Shown one piece after another: positions 32,428 through 40,718 of a stretch of DNA of 41,543 nt. The notes below the pieces were generated by a model, which saw nothing but the letters and a program-made list of their open reading frames with translations, ran no database searches and had not been told where the DNA came from. A program made the translations under genes and the position numbers. Position 1 is the stretch's first letter, and the number at the start of each line of letters is the position of its first letter. This DNA is from an uncultured Flavobacteriales bacterium (GTDB lineage: Bacteria; Bacteroidota; Bacteroidia; Flavobacteriales; Crocinitomicaceae): positions 1 through 41,543 of the forward strand of contig CAMLIF010000021.1 of the NCBI GenBank assembly GCA_946479985.1. The letters run 5' to 3'.

Positions 32428-35400
32428 TTAAATAGCCGAATCGATAGATACACTGTGATCATCTTCTTCCAACCTCACTTTTGACTTTTTGGGAGTCAAC
32501 TTCTCACGAAGACGATCAACGAGGTAATACATAATCGGAACAACAATTACCGTTAAGAACATGGAAGATGTTAATCCACCGATCAATACCCACGCCAATC
32601 CGTTTTTCCATTCGGCTCCGGAACCTGAAGCCGTTGCAATTGGAATCATACCAACAATCATGGCAATGGTTGTCATCAGGATCGGACGCATACGTTCTCT
32701 TACTGATTCCAAAAGAGCAGTGTATGTAGATTTCCCCTGTTCTTTCAAATGGTTGGTGAAATCCACAATCAAAATGGCGTTCTTGGCGACGAGACCGAGT
32801 AACATCAAGACTCCCAGCATGGTAAAGATCCCGATATTCATGGAAGCAATATTCAGCGCTAAGAAAGCTCCGGGTAATGCAACAAGAATAGAGAAAATAA
32901 CTACGAAAGGATAAATGAAGTTATCATACAGCGCAACAAGAATCAGGTAAACCAATGCAACACCAATTAACATGGCACTTCCAAGCGCTCCCATTGATTC
33001 GTTTTGACGTTTGATCTCTCCTCCCCAGTACAAACGTACATTTTCGTCTAACGGCTCTTTTTTCAGGTAAGTATTGATTGAATCTGCTACGTTACCCGGA
33101 GCAGTTCCATTTACGTAACAGCGAAGCGTTGTATTGCTGATCCGATTTTTACGTTCCAATGAACCATAACCGTTTTCAACATAAACGTCGGCGAACTCTT
33201 TCAATTCAACTTGTCTTCCGTCGTTTGAACCAAAAGTCATGGAACTGATATCCGACAAGCTTTTCCTGTCGAATTTATCCATAATCACATTGATCTTATA
33301 CTCGGTACCGTCTTCGTCGAATTTTGAATTATCATCGCCAGTCAAGGCATTCTGTAATTGCTGACCAACAACCGCAATAGGTAAACCTAATTGTCCCATT
33401 TTTTCACGGTCCAGATCAACGCGTACTTCCGGGTTTACCTCATCCGTAGAAATAACCGGATCTTTCGCTCCGTCTACATTTTTGATAAATTCTTTCAAAC
33501 GGCGCGCTTCTTTCATTAACAAGTCAGAATCGGTAGATGAAAGGAACATTTCAATTGGAGCTTCTTCCGATTCAACCATTCCGATATTGATCGCTTTCAC
33601 TTCAATTCCGGGGAATTTGTCCTGGATTTTCTTGCGAACTTCCTCCATGTATTTCTCGGTCGGGAATTTCTTCTGAACATCCGGTTTCATCTGGATAGTG
33701 ATTTCCGATTTGTTCTCCGCTCCGAAAGCAGCAGCACCCATTCCGGCACTTGGACCACCAACATTCGAGAAAACCATATCAATCACATCTTTCTGCGCCA
33801 AAAGCAGTTGCTCTATTTGCAGAGTTGTGGTATTGTTTTCTTCGAAAGTAGAACTACGCTCGTATTTCAGTTTCAGCATGAATTTCCCCTGGTCTCCCTG
33901 GGCAACGAATTCCTGCCCAACAATTCCTGTTGCCATAGAAGCCATCCCACCAACGAACAGCAGAACGATAATCGGAATTGCGAATTTTTTATTGCGCAAA
34001 CTCCATCCTGTCAATTTCACATAATTCTCTGTAAAAATGGTGATTCTTCTTTCGAACCACGCCAATGGAATGTGGAACCAGTTTTTCTTCGGATCCAAAT
34101 GCGTTTCTTTTGCAAAACGTGATGCCAGCCAGGGAGTTAAGGTGAAACATACGAATAGTGACATCAGAGTAGAAATAACAACTACCACTGAGAATTGTTT
34201 CAGGATATCTGCAATTACACCGTCAATAAAGACGACCGGTGAGAACACCACAACATCCACCAAAGTAATTGCTAAAGCCGTAAAACCAATTTCGGTACGA
34301 CCATCCAGGGCAGCTCTTCGTTTCCCTTTTCCCATCTGGAGATGCCGGTAAATATTTTCCAATACAACAATGGAGTCATCGACGAGAATACCGATTACCA
34401 AAGACATGGCTAACAATGTCATCAAGTTTAATGTGTACCCTAACAAATACATCGCAATGAACGTGGAGATCAACGAAGCCGGAATGGCAATCAGAACGAT
34501 AAGTGCATTTCTCAAACTGTGCAGGAATAATAACATTACGGCTGCCACCATCAAAATAGCGATTTCCAAATCGTGCAATACTGCATCAACCGCTTGAATG
34601 GTCGGGCGGGAAGTATCGGTTGCAATGGTAAATTTCACACCTTCTTTCTTGTACTTTTCTTCAATTTGTTTGAAACGTTCCTGGCTTAATTTTGAAACTT
34701 CCACGGCGTTCGCATCCGATTGTTTCATAACACGTAAACCAATACCATTTTTTCCGTTGAAACGCGATACTGTTGATTGATCAGCAGAACCATCATATAC
34801 ATCAGCAACATCACCAAGTCGTACGTTAGAGCCACCCTGATTACTGATAATCAGTTCCCTCAGAGTTGAAACAGATTTCATTTTACCGGCCAAACGAACA
34901 GTTAATTGCTCTTCATCGCCTTTTACTTTCCCTGTTGGAAATTCTACGTTAGATGCCGCAATAGATTGATTCACCTGAGCCAGAGAAAGACCGTAAGTTC
35001 TTAATTTCTCTTTATCAACGTTTACGCGGATCTCGCGTTTCTCTCCTCCGAGAACAACCACACTACCAACGCCCTTCACCTGCTTGATCTGAGGCAGTAA
35101 TTCCTCATCCATCAATTCCATGAATTCTTTGTCAGTCAGATTGGAAGCAAGTGAACTCACTTGTAAAACCGGGGCTGCATTCGGGTCGATCTTTCCAATA
35201 ACAGGATCATCCGCATCATCCGGAAGTTTGGCTTTGATCTGATTGATCTTACGCTGAGCATTTTCAAGTGCTTCGTCAATATCTGCTGACGGATTGAACT
35301 CGAGCATTACCATGGAAGCGTTGTCTAATGAAAACGATGTCACCTCGGCAATATCTTCCAGTGAACTTAATTCATCTTCAATAGGTTTGGAAACCTGAGA

Positions 35401-35580
35401 CTCGACCGTTGCAGGAGAAGCTCCCGGGTAGATCGTTTGGACTGTTAATAACGGCGGAGAAAAATCAGGCAGCAACTCGTAACTTAACTGGTTGTAACTG
35501 AGCAATCCCCCACCCACCAAAATGGTGAATATTACTATGATAAACGACGGGCGCTTTATCGATAATTCGGTAAGTGTCAT
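32428..35580 (-). CDS. RND family efflux transporter, inner-membrane permease
   Basis: A 1050-aa inner-membrane proton-driven pump of the AcrB/HAE1 type. MTLTELSIKRPSFIIVIFTILVGGGLLSYNQLSYELLPDF opens the first helix; porter-domain motifs (YPGASPATVESQVSKPIEDELSSLEDIAEV) and the conserved Asp pair of the proton relay in LVIGILVDDSIVVLENIYRH follow; the C-terminal half repeats the pattern (LGLVAKNAILIVDFTNHLKEQG, where AcrB has related residues). The length fits. About 12 membrane helices are visible. It starts 6 bp after the adaptor gene stop. The substrate range cannot be read; the Asp pair and lack of CzcA metal motifs favour drug or organic substrates over metals. Confidence 0.95.
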   Translation of the reverse strand: MTLTELSIKRPSFIIVIFTILVGGGLLSYNQLSYELLPDFSPPLLTVQTIYPGASPATVESQVSKPIEDELSSLEDIAEVTSFSLDNASMVMLEFNPSADIDEALENAQRKINQIKAKLPDDADDPVIGKIDPNAAPVLQVSSLASNLTDKEFMELMDEELLPQIKQVKGVGSVVVLGGEKREIRVNVDKEKLRTYGLSLAQVNQSIAASNVEFPTGKVKGDEEQLTVRLAGKMKSVSTLRELIISNQGGSNVRLGDVADVYDGSADQSTVSRFNGKNGIGLRVMKQSDANAVEVSKLSQERFKQIEEKYKKEGVKFTIATDTSRPTIQAVDAVLHDLEIAILMVAAVMLLFLHSLRNALIVLIAIPASLISTFIAMYLLGYTLNLMTLLAMSLVIGILVDDSIVVLENIYRHLQMGKGKRRAALDGRTEIGFTALAITLVDVVVFSPVVFIDGVIADILKQFSVVVVISTLMSLFVCFTLTPWLASRFAKETHLDPKKNWFHIPLAWFERRITIFTENYVKLTGWSLRNKKFAIPIIVLLFVGGMASMATGIVGQEFVAQGDQGKFMLKLKYERSSTFEENNTTTLQIEQLLLAQKDVIDMVFSNVGGPSAGMGAAAFGAENKSEITIQMKPDVQKKFPTEKYMEEVRKKIQDKFPGIEVKAINIGMVESEEAPIEMFLSSTDSDLLMKEARRLKEFIKNVDGAKDPVISTDEVNPEVRVDLDREKMGQLGLPIAVVGQQLQNALTGDDNSKFDEDGTEYKINVIMDKFDRKSLSDISSMTFGSNDGRQVELKEFADVYVENGYGSLERKNRISNTTLRCYVNGTAPGNVADSINTYLKKEPLDENVRLYWGGEIKRQNESMGALGSAMLIGVALVYLILVALYDNFIYPFVVIFSILVALPGAFLALNIASMNIGIFTMLGVLMLLGLVAKNAILIVDFTNHLKEQGKSTYTALLESVRERMRPILMTTIAMIVGMIPIATASGSGAEWKNGLAWVLIGGLTSSMFLTVIVVPIMYYLVDRLREKLTPKKSKVRLEEDDHSVSIDSAI

Positions 35581-35586
35581 ACTTCC

Positions 35587-36642
35587 TTATTTTTTAATTT
35601 TGACTAATGATTTGTCTTGCAGGTTTACCTGTCCTTTAACCACAATTTGATCTGACTTGCTGATGCCGCCAATGACTTCAACGTAATCTCCGTCTGAAGT
35701 ACCGGCAGTAAAAGGAACCAATACTGATCTCCCATTGCGCACAACATATACTCTTGGAGATTTGGAGGAACCAATTAATGCTCTTCTGGGGATTGCTAAA
35801 CGTGTTACGCGATTTGAATTCACCAATTTCACGCTCCCGTACATTCCACCGCGCAATTCCTGTTTTGCATTGCTCACAGTAATTTGAACTTTGAAGTTGT
35901 GCGATTTATCAGCAACTACTCCAACATTGGTTACTTTCCCCTGGAATTTTCTGTCGCCATAAACATCTGCCGTTACACCAACAGACTGACCTTTTTTGAA
36001 TTTCAGGATATCACGTTCAGGAACAGAAACTGTCAGCTTCAAGGAAGAAATGTCTGTTAATTCAACTATCTGTGTTCCTGGTCCCACCACAGATCCCAAA
36101 TCGATCAGTTTTTTAGTAATCACTCCCGAAAATGGTGCAACCAGATTGGTATTGCGAACTTGTTTCTTCAATTGTTTTTTCTGCAGTTCTGTTGATTTAA
36201 CACCCAGTTTTGTTTTCTCAACAGTTACTCCGGCTACCGCGTTGTCTTTCGATAAGTTATCGTAACGCTTTTCATCGTTTTTCTGGCCTTCCAGCGAAAC
36301 ATCTACCGACTCCAGCTGCAATTGAAGTAATTCATCGTCGATCTTAGCGATTAATTGGCCCTGACGAACCATGTCACCTTCTTCTACCATCAGCTTAATT
36401 ACTTTACCGCTGGCATCTGAACCAATCGTATTCTGACGGGCTGGTTCGAATGTTCCCAGATAACTCATGGCATTTTCGAACGTATGCATTTCAGGATTAT
36501 TTGTCTCAACCAACACTTGTGTTTTAGGGTCGAAAACATAAATCTTCTCTTTAACTTTTTCCTTATTCGACATTAACTTCATTACCGTCAATGCTACTAA
36601 TGCTACTGCTACAGCGGCTATAATAATGACACGTTTGTTCAT
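35587..36642 (-). CDS. RND efflux periplasmic adaptor (HlyD/AcrA family)
   Basis: A 351-aa membrane-fusion protein. One N-terminal membrane anchor (RVIIIAAVAVALVALTVMKLM), no lipobox. The lipoyl-like half (TIGSDASGKVIKLMVEEGDMVRQGQLIAKIDDELL, residues about 72-106), a coiled-coil hairpin (LQLQLESVDVSLEGQKNDEKRYDNL...TELQKKQLKKQVRN), the lipoyl second half (LVAPFSGVITKKLIDLGSVVGPG) and a beta-barrel/membrane-proximal part follow in the standard order. It links the permease to the outer-membrane channel. Operon order TolC-like, adaptor, permease; 26 bp separate it from the TolC-like stop. Confidence 0.94.
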   Translation of the reverse strand: MNKRVIIIAAVAVALVALTVMKLMSNKEKVKEKIYVFDPKTQVLVETNNPEMHTFENAMSYLGTFEPARQNTIGSDASGKVIKLMVEEGDMVRQGQLIAKIDDELLQLQLESVDVSLEGQKNDEKRYDNLSKDNAVAGVTVEKTKLGVKSTELQKKQLKKQVRNTNLVAPFSGVITKKLIDLGSVVGPGTQIVELTDISSLKLTVSVPERDILKFKKGQSVGVTADVYGDRKFQGKVTNVGVVADKSHNFKVQITVSNAKQELRGGMYGSVKLVNSNRVTRLAIPRRALIGSSKSPRVYVVRNGRSVLVPFTAGTSDGDYVEVIGGISKSDQIVVKGQVNLQDKSLVKIKK

Positions 36643-36668
36643 ATATTCTTTTTTAAATGAGTTATTAT

Positions 36669-37967
36669 TTATTTAATGCTTCCGATTGATTTCAAATAGG
36701 CTATTTCTGCCTGGCGTAATTGAACGTACGATCCAACCAGATTTGACTGTGCTTCCTGTAAGCCGTTGTCCGCAGTAATTAAGTCGTTTGAAGAAATTGT
36801 TCCTTCACCGAACATTAAAGCAGTTTGGTCATAAACCCGTTGAGCCAACATCAATTTCTCTTTCGCTATACCAAGTGATGTCTTTTGAATTTCAACCTGG
36901 CGTTTCGCATTCTCAGTTGCCATATTCAGCTGCTGCTCCAACAATGTCTGCTGATTGTTTAGCTTATCATAATTGATGGAATTCACTTTTTGTTTGTTCG
37001 CTTTTTCTAAACCATCAAAAAGTGTCCAATCTAAACGAAGCCCGACAAAAGCAGATTCGATTCCTGTTCTGAAATCATCTTCCGGCTTCATATTATAAGT
37101 ATAATTGTAAGCTGCATAAAACGAAAGACTTGGCAAATACGCCATGCTTGTTCCATTTCGTTCAGCCTGGTTCATTTCGATCTGCGCTGCCACCAAATCC
37201 AATTCAGGTCTGTGAACCGCGGTTTCATCAACCAGGATTGTTTGCTCAACTGTTGAATCTGGGGCCAGATCCATTTTAGTATCATCAGGTAAACCAATAA
37301 ATATTTTCAGCATATCTTCCAGCTGCAATTTGGTTGCTTCGAGTGTTTGTTCAGCATTCAGCAAATTCAAACGGTTAATTGAAAGTTTGTCTACTTCAGT
37401 TTGAATAACCAATTCAGCTTTTTTCATTGCTGTCATATTGGCAATCAGTTTATCCATTGAAGCAATATTCGCTTTAGTGAACGCCAGCTGTTTATTGATT
37501 GCCTGCAATGTAAAGTAGGTATTGGCCACTTGTTCCTTAATCTCCTGAACCTTCAATGTTTGCTGAACCTCCAATACTTTGGCATTGATTTCAAGGGCTT
37601 TCAGTCCGTAATTTACCTGCGGATTATAAATAATTTGAGTCAACTGAACCGTATTACTCAGGTTATAAGGAACTCCAAACTGCACTGTAGCATACGTTCC
37701 CGGAGATCCACCGAAAAATTCGGCTGGCACAACCTGTCCCGGAATAATTGCATTGTACTTGTAATCACCGGTAGCGGTTAATTTTGGCAAACGCGCAGAC
37801 ATATAAGCCCTGGTTTGTGTTTCGTTTGCCTTCATGTCCAGTCGCGCGTTTCGAATAGACAAATTAGCAGTGTCAGCCATTTTTAGACAAGTTTCAAGGT
37901 CTAAGCCCTGCCCTCTTGCTCCAAAAATCGCTAAAAGTGCCAATGTTGTAAGTGTAATCGACTTCAT
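36669..37967 (-). CDS. TolC-like outer membrane efflux protein
   Basis: A 432-aa outer-membrane channel protein. Signal peptide MKSITLTTLALLAIFGARGQ, then two OEP repeats: LETCLKMADTANLSIRNARLDMKANETQTRAYMSARLPKLTATGDYKY and, in the second half, ELDLVAAQIEMNQAERNGTSMAYLPSLSFYAAYNYTYN, each with helical barrel segments. FVGLRLDWTLFDGLEK marks the second beta stretch, as in the family. It completes the tripartite pump with the two genes that follow. Position after tetR, 90 bp, suggests the operon is under that repressor. Confidence 0.94.
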   Translation of the reverse strand: MKSITLTTLALLAIFGARGQGLDLETCLKMADTANLSIRNARLDMKANETQTRAYMSARLPKLTATGDYKYNAIIPGQVVPAEFFGGSPGTYATVQFGVPYNLSNTVQLTQIIYNPQVNYGLKALEINAKVLEVQQTLKVQEIKEQVANTYFTLQAINKQLAFTKANIASMDKLIANMTAMKKAELVIQTEVDKLSINRLNLLNAEQTLEATKLQLEDMLKIFIGLPDDTKMDLAPDSTVEQTILVDETAVHRPELDLVAAQIEMNQAERNGTSMAYLPSLSFYAAYNYTYNMKPEDDFRTGIESAFVGLRLDWTLFDGLEKANKQKVNSINYDKLNNQQTLLEQQLNMATENAKRQVEIQKTSLGIAKEKLMLAQRVYDQTALMFGEGTISSNDLITADNGLQEAQSNLVGSYVQLRQAEIAYLKSIGSIK

Positions 37968-37971
37968 TTAT

Positions 37972-38013
37972 ATTAGCGTTTATTTGTTTCTATTAGTTTT
38001 GAAATGCGCTAAT
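37972..38013. repeat. Inverted repeat in front of the TolC-like gene
   Basis: ATTAGCG (37972-37978) and CGCTAAT (38007-38013) are exact complements 28 bp apart, in the 90-bp gap between tetR and the TolC-like gene. It may be a second operator or an mRNA hairpin. Confidence 0.4.
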
Positions 38014-38057
38014 GCGTATTTCTTATTATTAGCCGCGGCCAACCATCACCAGCCATG

Positions 38058-38675
38058 TTAGCTTTTCTGTGGAAAGAAATAACCTATGATCATTTCAATC
38101 ACATATTGTTTGTGTATAACTAGCTGCTGATCGTATTGTTCATCACTCATTTGATGAATGTTACGAACAAGATTTCTTGCCATAATGGGGAAGTGGCAGT
38201 TCGACATAATCAGCAGCGTAATACTCACAATGTCGATTTTTTTCATTTCTCCTTTTCGCTGAGCCGCCTCCGAAAGTGTAAACACTCCAGTTTCTTCTAT
38301 TTTCTTCAGAATACCTGCATGATCGAAAGAGTCGCACATATCTGAACGACTTATTTCAGTGAAAATAAATTGGGATAATTCAGGATGTTTCGACAGGAAA
38401 TCGTATTCACGCTCAATGAAAATGCGCACTTTCTGCTCCAGCGTCATATCAAGCGCGAACACATTTACCATAGATTCCATGAAATCTTCCATCACCGCAT
38501 GACAAACCAATTTGAATAGCTGGCCTTTCGAACAGAAATAGTAATTCAATAATGCTACGTTAATTCCGGCTTCTCTGGCGATTTCCCGGGATGTACATCC
38601 GCTAAAACCTTTCGCAATAAAAACACGTCGTGCTGCGGCTTTAATTTTATCTTCCGTACTAATATCTCTTGCCAT
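38058..38675 (-). CDS. TetR family transcriptional regulator
   Basis: A 205-aa repressor. The N-terminal helix-turn-helix is standard: ARRVFIAKGFSGCTSREIAREAGINVALLNYYFCSKGQLFKLV (about 12-55). The C-terminal half (60-205) is a helical ligand-binding domain without assigned effector. It is the first gene of the efflux region, on the same strand and just ahead of the TolC-like, adaptor and permease genes, the usual arrangement of local efflux repressors. A perfect dyad lies in its own promoter (38710-38727), which implies self-repression; control of the pump genes would follow through read-through. Confidence 0.94.
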   Translation of the reverse strand: MARDISTEDKIKAAARRVFIAKGFSGCTSREIAREAGINVALLNYYFCSKGQLFKLVCHAVMEDFMESMVNVFALDMTLEQKVRIFIEREYDFLSKHPELSQFIFTEISRSDMCDSFDHAGILKKIEETGVFTLSEAAQRKGEMKKIDIVSITLLIMSNCHFPIMARNLVRNIHQMSDEQYDQQLVIHKQYVIEMIIGYFFPQKS

Positions 38676-38694
38676 TTTTCTTTTGATTCGGCGA

Positions 38695-38702
38695 CAAAAT
38701 TA
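38695..38702 (-). promoter_or_regulatory. Putative -7 box for tetR
   Basis: TAATTTTG on the minus strand fits TAnnTTTG, 19 nt before the ATG. A second identical box lies at 38734-38741, on the other side of the operator dyad. Confidence 0.45.
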
Positions 38703-38709
38703 ACCCATT

Positions 38710-38727
38710 TTTAAACAAGCGTTTAAA
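38710..38727. promoter_or_regulatory. TetR operator candidate
   Basis: TTTAAAC-AAGC-GTTTAAA is a perfect 7-bp inverted repeat with a 4-bp spacer, just upstream of the -7 box of tetR, the usual place and size for a TetR-family self-operator. Outer arms GATTCGG (38685-38691) and CCGAATC (38745-38751) are centred on the same point. Confidence 0.65.
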
Positions 38728-38870
38728 TTTTAGCAAAATTATTTCCGAATCGTCGAAAAAAGTCGGTGAATGGTGGTTAAACGATGGTGAGTCGTTTTGA
38801 GAAATCGGTAGTTATTTTGGTATTCGGCGAATGAAATCCAGGCGCTTTAACCCTGAAGTTTAAACAAACT

Positions 38871-38907
38871 AAAAAAGGGTTTATCCGCCAATTGCTATAA
38901 ACCCTTT
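38871..38907 (-). terminator. Terminator of the outer-membrane protein gene
   Basis: AAAGGGTTTAT (38874-38884) pairs perfectly with ATAAACCCTTT (38897-38907); on the minus strand the stem runs into six T. It lies 23 bp beyond the stop codon at 38931. Confidence 0.88.
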
Positions 38908-38930
38908 AATTTATATACTATTCCCTGCTA

Positions 38931-39626
38931 TTACTCGGAAAAATCCCTCAGATCGGTATCACTTCGTTTATTACCGAGATAGTACGTAATTCCAAAACCA
39001 ACAATAATAGACTGGGTAGAAGCCTGCAAATCTTCCGTGCCATATCCTCCTCCGGTTGCTCCAATCATATCAGGTCGAAAAGCATAACCGGCTACATTGT
39101 ATCCAACAATCCAACGATAAGCAACCGCTTCATCTGCTAAAAGTACAAACTGAATATTCGGTTCATAATACATGGCAGTAACATGGTTGCTGAATCTCTC
39201 AAGAACCGTGATGTTATTACTGAATTTGTCTTTTACGATGGTGCGTGTATTGAAATGATAATCGGCTGCACCAACTTTAAACCCGAATTCCAAACCAAAT
39301 TTGGGAGTTTGCCACGCTTTGTATCCCAATTCCAGGTTTCCGCCAATAATATGCAATCCACCGTTCATTTTTTGAGGAACTTTAAATTCTGCTACATTAT
39401 AGTAACTATATCGCCCGCCGATCGATGCGTAAAAATGCTCGTTGATGCTATAAGTTAATTTAGGCTGAGCGATTACTAAACCGTTCATGTATGCTTTAAA
39501 CGCCTTGTTTGTTTGACCTGACGGAAGCATCAATTCTCCCGTAACACTCCATTTCTCCGTTTCCGGCTGAGCGAAAGCCATTCCACAAAACAGCATTACT
39601 GCAATAAGTCCTACACAATTCTTCAT
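38931..39626 (-). CDS. Outer-membrane beta-barrel protein, hypothetical
   Basis: A 231-aa protein from the ATG at 39626; 29 upstream frame residues lie in the shared promoter. Signal peptide MKNCVGLIAVMLFCGMAFAQ. The mature part alternates polar and hydrophobic residues with many Tyr/Gly (YASIGGRYSYYNVAEF, GYKAWQTPKFGLEFGFKVGAADYHF, YRWIVGYNVAGYAF) and ends in a strand FGITYYLG before a short acidic tail, the usual look of an 8-stranded outer-membrane barrel. No specific family recognised. Divergent from the EamA transporter gene. Role unknown. Confidence 0.65.
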   Translation of the reverse strand: MKNCVGLIAVMLFCGMAFAQPETEKWSVTGELMLPSGQTNKAFKAYMNGLVIAQPKLTYSINEHFYASIGGRYSYYNVAEFKVPQKMNGGLHIIGGNLELGYKAWQTPKFGLEFGFKVGAADYHFNTRTIVKDKFSNNITVLERFSNHVTAMYYEPNIQFVLLADEAVAYRWIVGYNVAGYAFRPDMIGATGGGYGTEDLQASTQSIIVGFGITYYLGNKRSDTDLRDFSE

Positions 39627-39629
39627 ACT

Positions 39630-39637
39630 CAAAACTA
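39630..39637 (-). promoter_or_regulatory. Putative -7 box for the outer-membrane protein gene
   Basis: TAGTTTTG on the minus strand fits TAnnTTTG, but only three bases before the ATG at 39626, too close for a normal leader. Tentative. Confidence 0.25.
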
Positions 39638-39708
39638 GTAATTCTACCTGTATAACGGGAAAAAGCAACTTCTGTATGTACAAAAAGCAAAAAAAAGAAC
39701 AATGATCG

Positions 39709-39716
39709 TACATTTG
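39709..39716 (+). promoter_or_regulatory. Putative -7 box for the EamA transporter gene
   Basis: TACATTTG fits TAnnTTTG exactly; five bases separate it from the ATG at 39722, which would make the mRNA leaderless. No -33 TTG at usual spacing. Confidence 0.3.
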
Positions 39717-39721
39717 TGCCC

Positions 39722-40645
39722 ATGGGACGCAGTATTCTGTACATTATTCTTTCGGGTATTTCTTTTTTCTGCGTCAATTTCATTGTAAAAATGCTTGGAC
39801 ATCCGGAAAATTCTCCTGTTTCAGGATTACAAAAATATCCGGCACAGGAACTTGTTTTTTTCAGATCGCTGGTTTCTTTTTCTATCAGTTTCGCCATTAT
39901 CAAATACCGTGGATTACCGGTTCTCGGAAACAACCGGAAATGGCTTTTGCTTCGCGGAACAAGTGGCATGATTGCTTTACTGCTGTTTTTCTTCACGCTG
40001 CACCATTTACCTTTAGCAATTGCAGCAACCATTCAGTATCTCTCACCTATTTTCACAGCAGTTTTAGCTTCATTTTTGTTCAAAGAACAAATCTCGAAAT
40101 GGAATTACGTAACGAGTGTTTTAGCTTTCGGTGGAGTTTGTATGATTGGTCTCACCGGAGTTTTTGGCTCACCGAAAGTCACTCATATTGATCCGCTTTG
40201 GGTAGGAATAGGAATTGTTTCGGCTATTCTTTCCGGGTTGACGTATAATGCTATTTCCAAATTAAAAGAGACGGAGGAAACAATCAATATTGTGATCTAT
40301 TTCCCGATGCTCGCATTACCAATAACCGGGATCTGGACTTTGTTTGACGGTGTTTTACCTACAGGAATCGAATGGCTGCTGTTACTTCTAATCGGAATTT
40401 TCACACAAATTGCCCAGGTTTTAATGACCCGGGCTTTCATGCTGGCAAATACAGCTTTGATTGCTCCGTTCCAATATTTGGGAGCCGTTTACGCGCTAAC
40501 AGTGGGCTGGATTGTTTTCGGAGAACGTTTGGAATTTATTCATTTGATAGGAATTTCATTAGTTGTTACGGGTGTTTGCCTGGGAGTTGTTTTAAATGGA
40601 AAATGGAAAATTTCAAAATTGAAACGAAAAAAACAAATACTCTAA
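39722..40645 (+). CDS. EamA/DMT superfamily transporter
   Basis: A 307-aa polytopic inner-membrane protein; the ATG at 39722 is preferred to a GTG two codons earlier. About ten hydrophobic helices form two EamA repeats. The first carries VFFRSLVSFSISFAII and the HHLPLAIAATIQYLSPIFTAVLASFLFKEQIS block diagnostic of the family; the second ends with NTALIAPFQYLGAVYALTVGWIVFGERLEF. The Pro-Ile-Phe-Thr...Phe-x-Lys-Glu motif is the usual EamA signature. Such proteins export amino acids, metabolites or drugs; substrate cannot be read from the sequence. The DUF58 gene begins 73 bp later on the same strand. Confidence 0.93.
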   Translation: MGRSILYIILSGISFFCVNFIVKMLGHPENSPVSGLQKYPAQELVFFRSLVSFSISFAIIKYRGLPVLGNNRKWLLLRGTSGMIALLLFFFTLHHLPLAIAATIQYLSPIFTAVLASFLFKEQISKWNYVTSVLAFGGVCMIGLTGVFGSPKVTHIDPLWVGIGIVSAILSGLTYNAISKLKETEETINIVIYFPMLALPITGIWTLFDGVLPTGIEWLLLLLIGIFTQIAQVLMTRAFMLANTALIAPFQYLGAVYALTVGWIVFGERLEFIHLIGISLVVTGVCLGVVLNGKWKISKLKRKKQIL

Positions 40646-40680
40646 CCCATTCCTGTTCGTTAACAACATTTAGTTACTTT

Positions 40681-40707
40681 TCAATTCTAAATTGTCAATT
40701 TTCAATT
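40681..40707. repeat. Low-complexity AATT spacer
   Basis: TCAATT is repeated three times (40681, 40695, 40702) together with its complement AATTG within 27 bp between the EamA and DUF58 genes, similar in style to the repeats around the small lipoprotein gene. Confidence 0.45.
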
Positions 40708-40718
40708 AACTTCACTTC

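Noticed and set aside
39496..40032. 178-codon minus-strand frame across the outer-membrane protein and EamA genes
   Set aside because: Crosses the divergent promoter and runs antisense to the EamA helices; a shadow frame.
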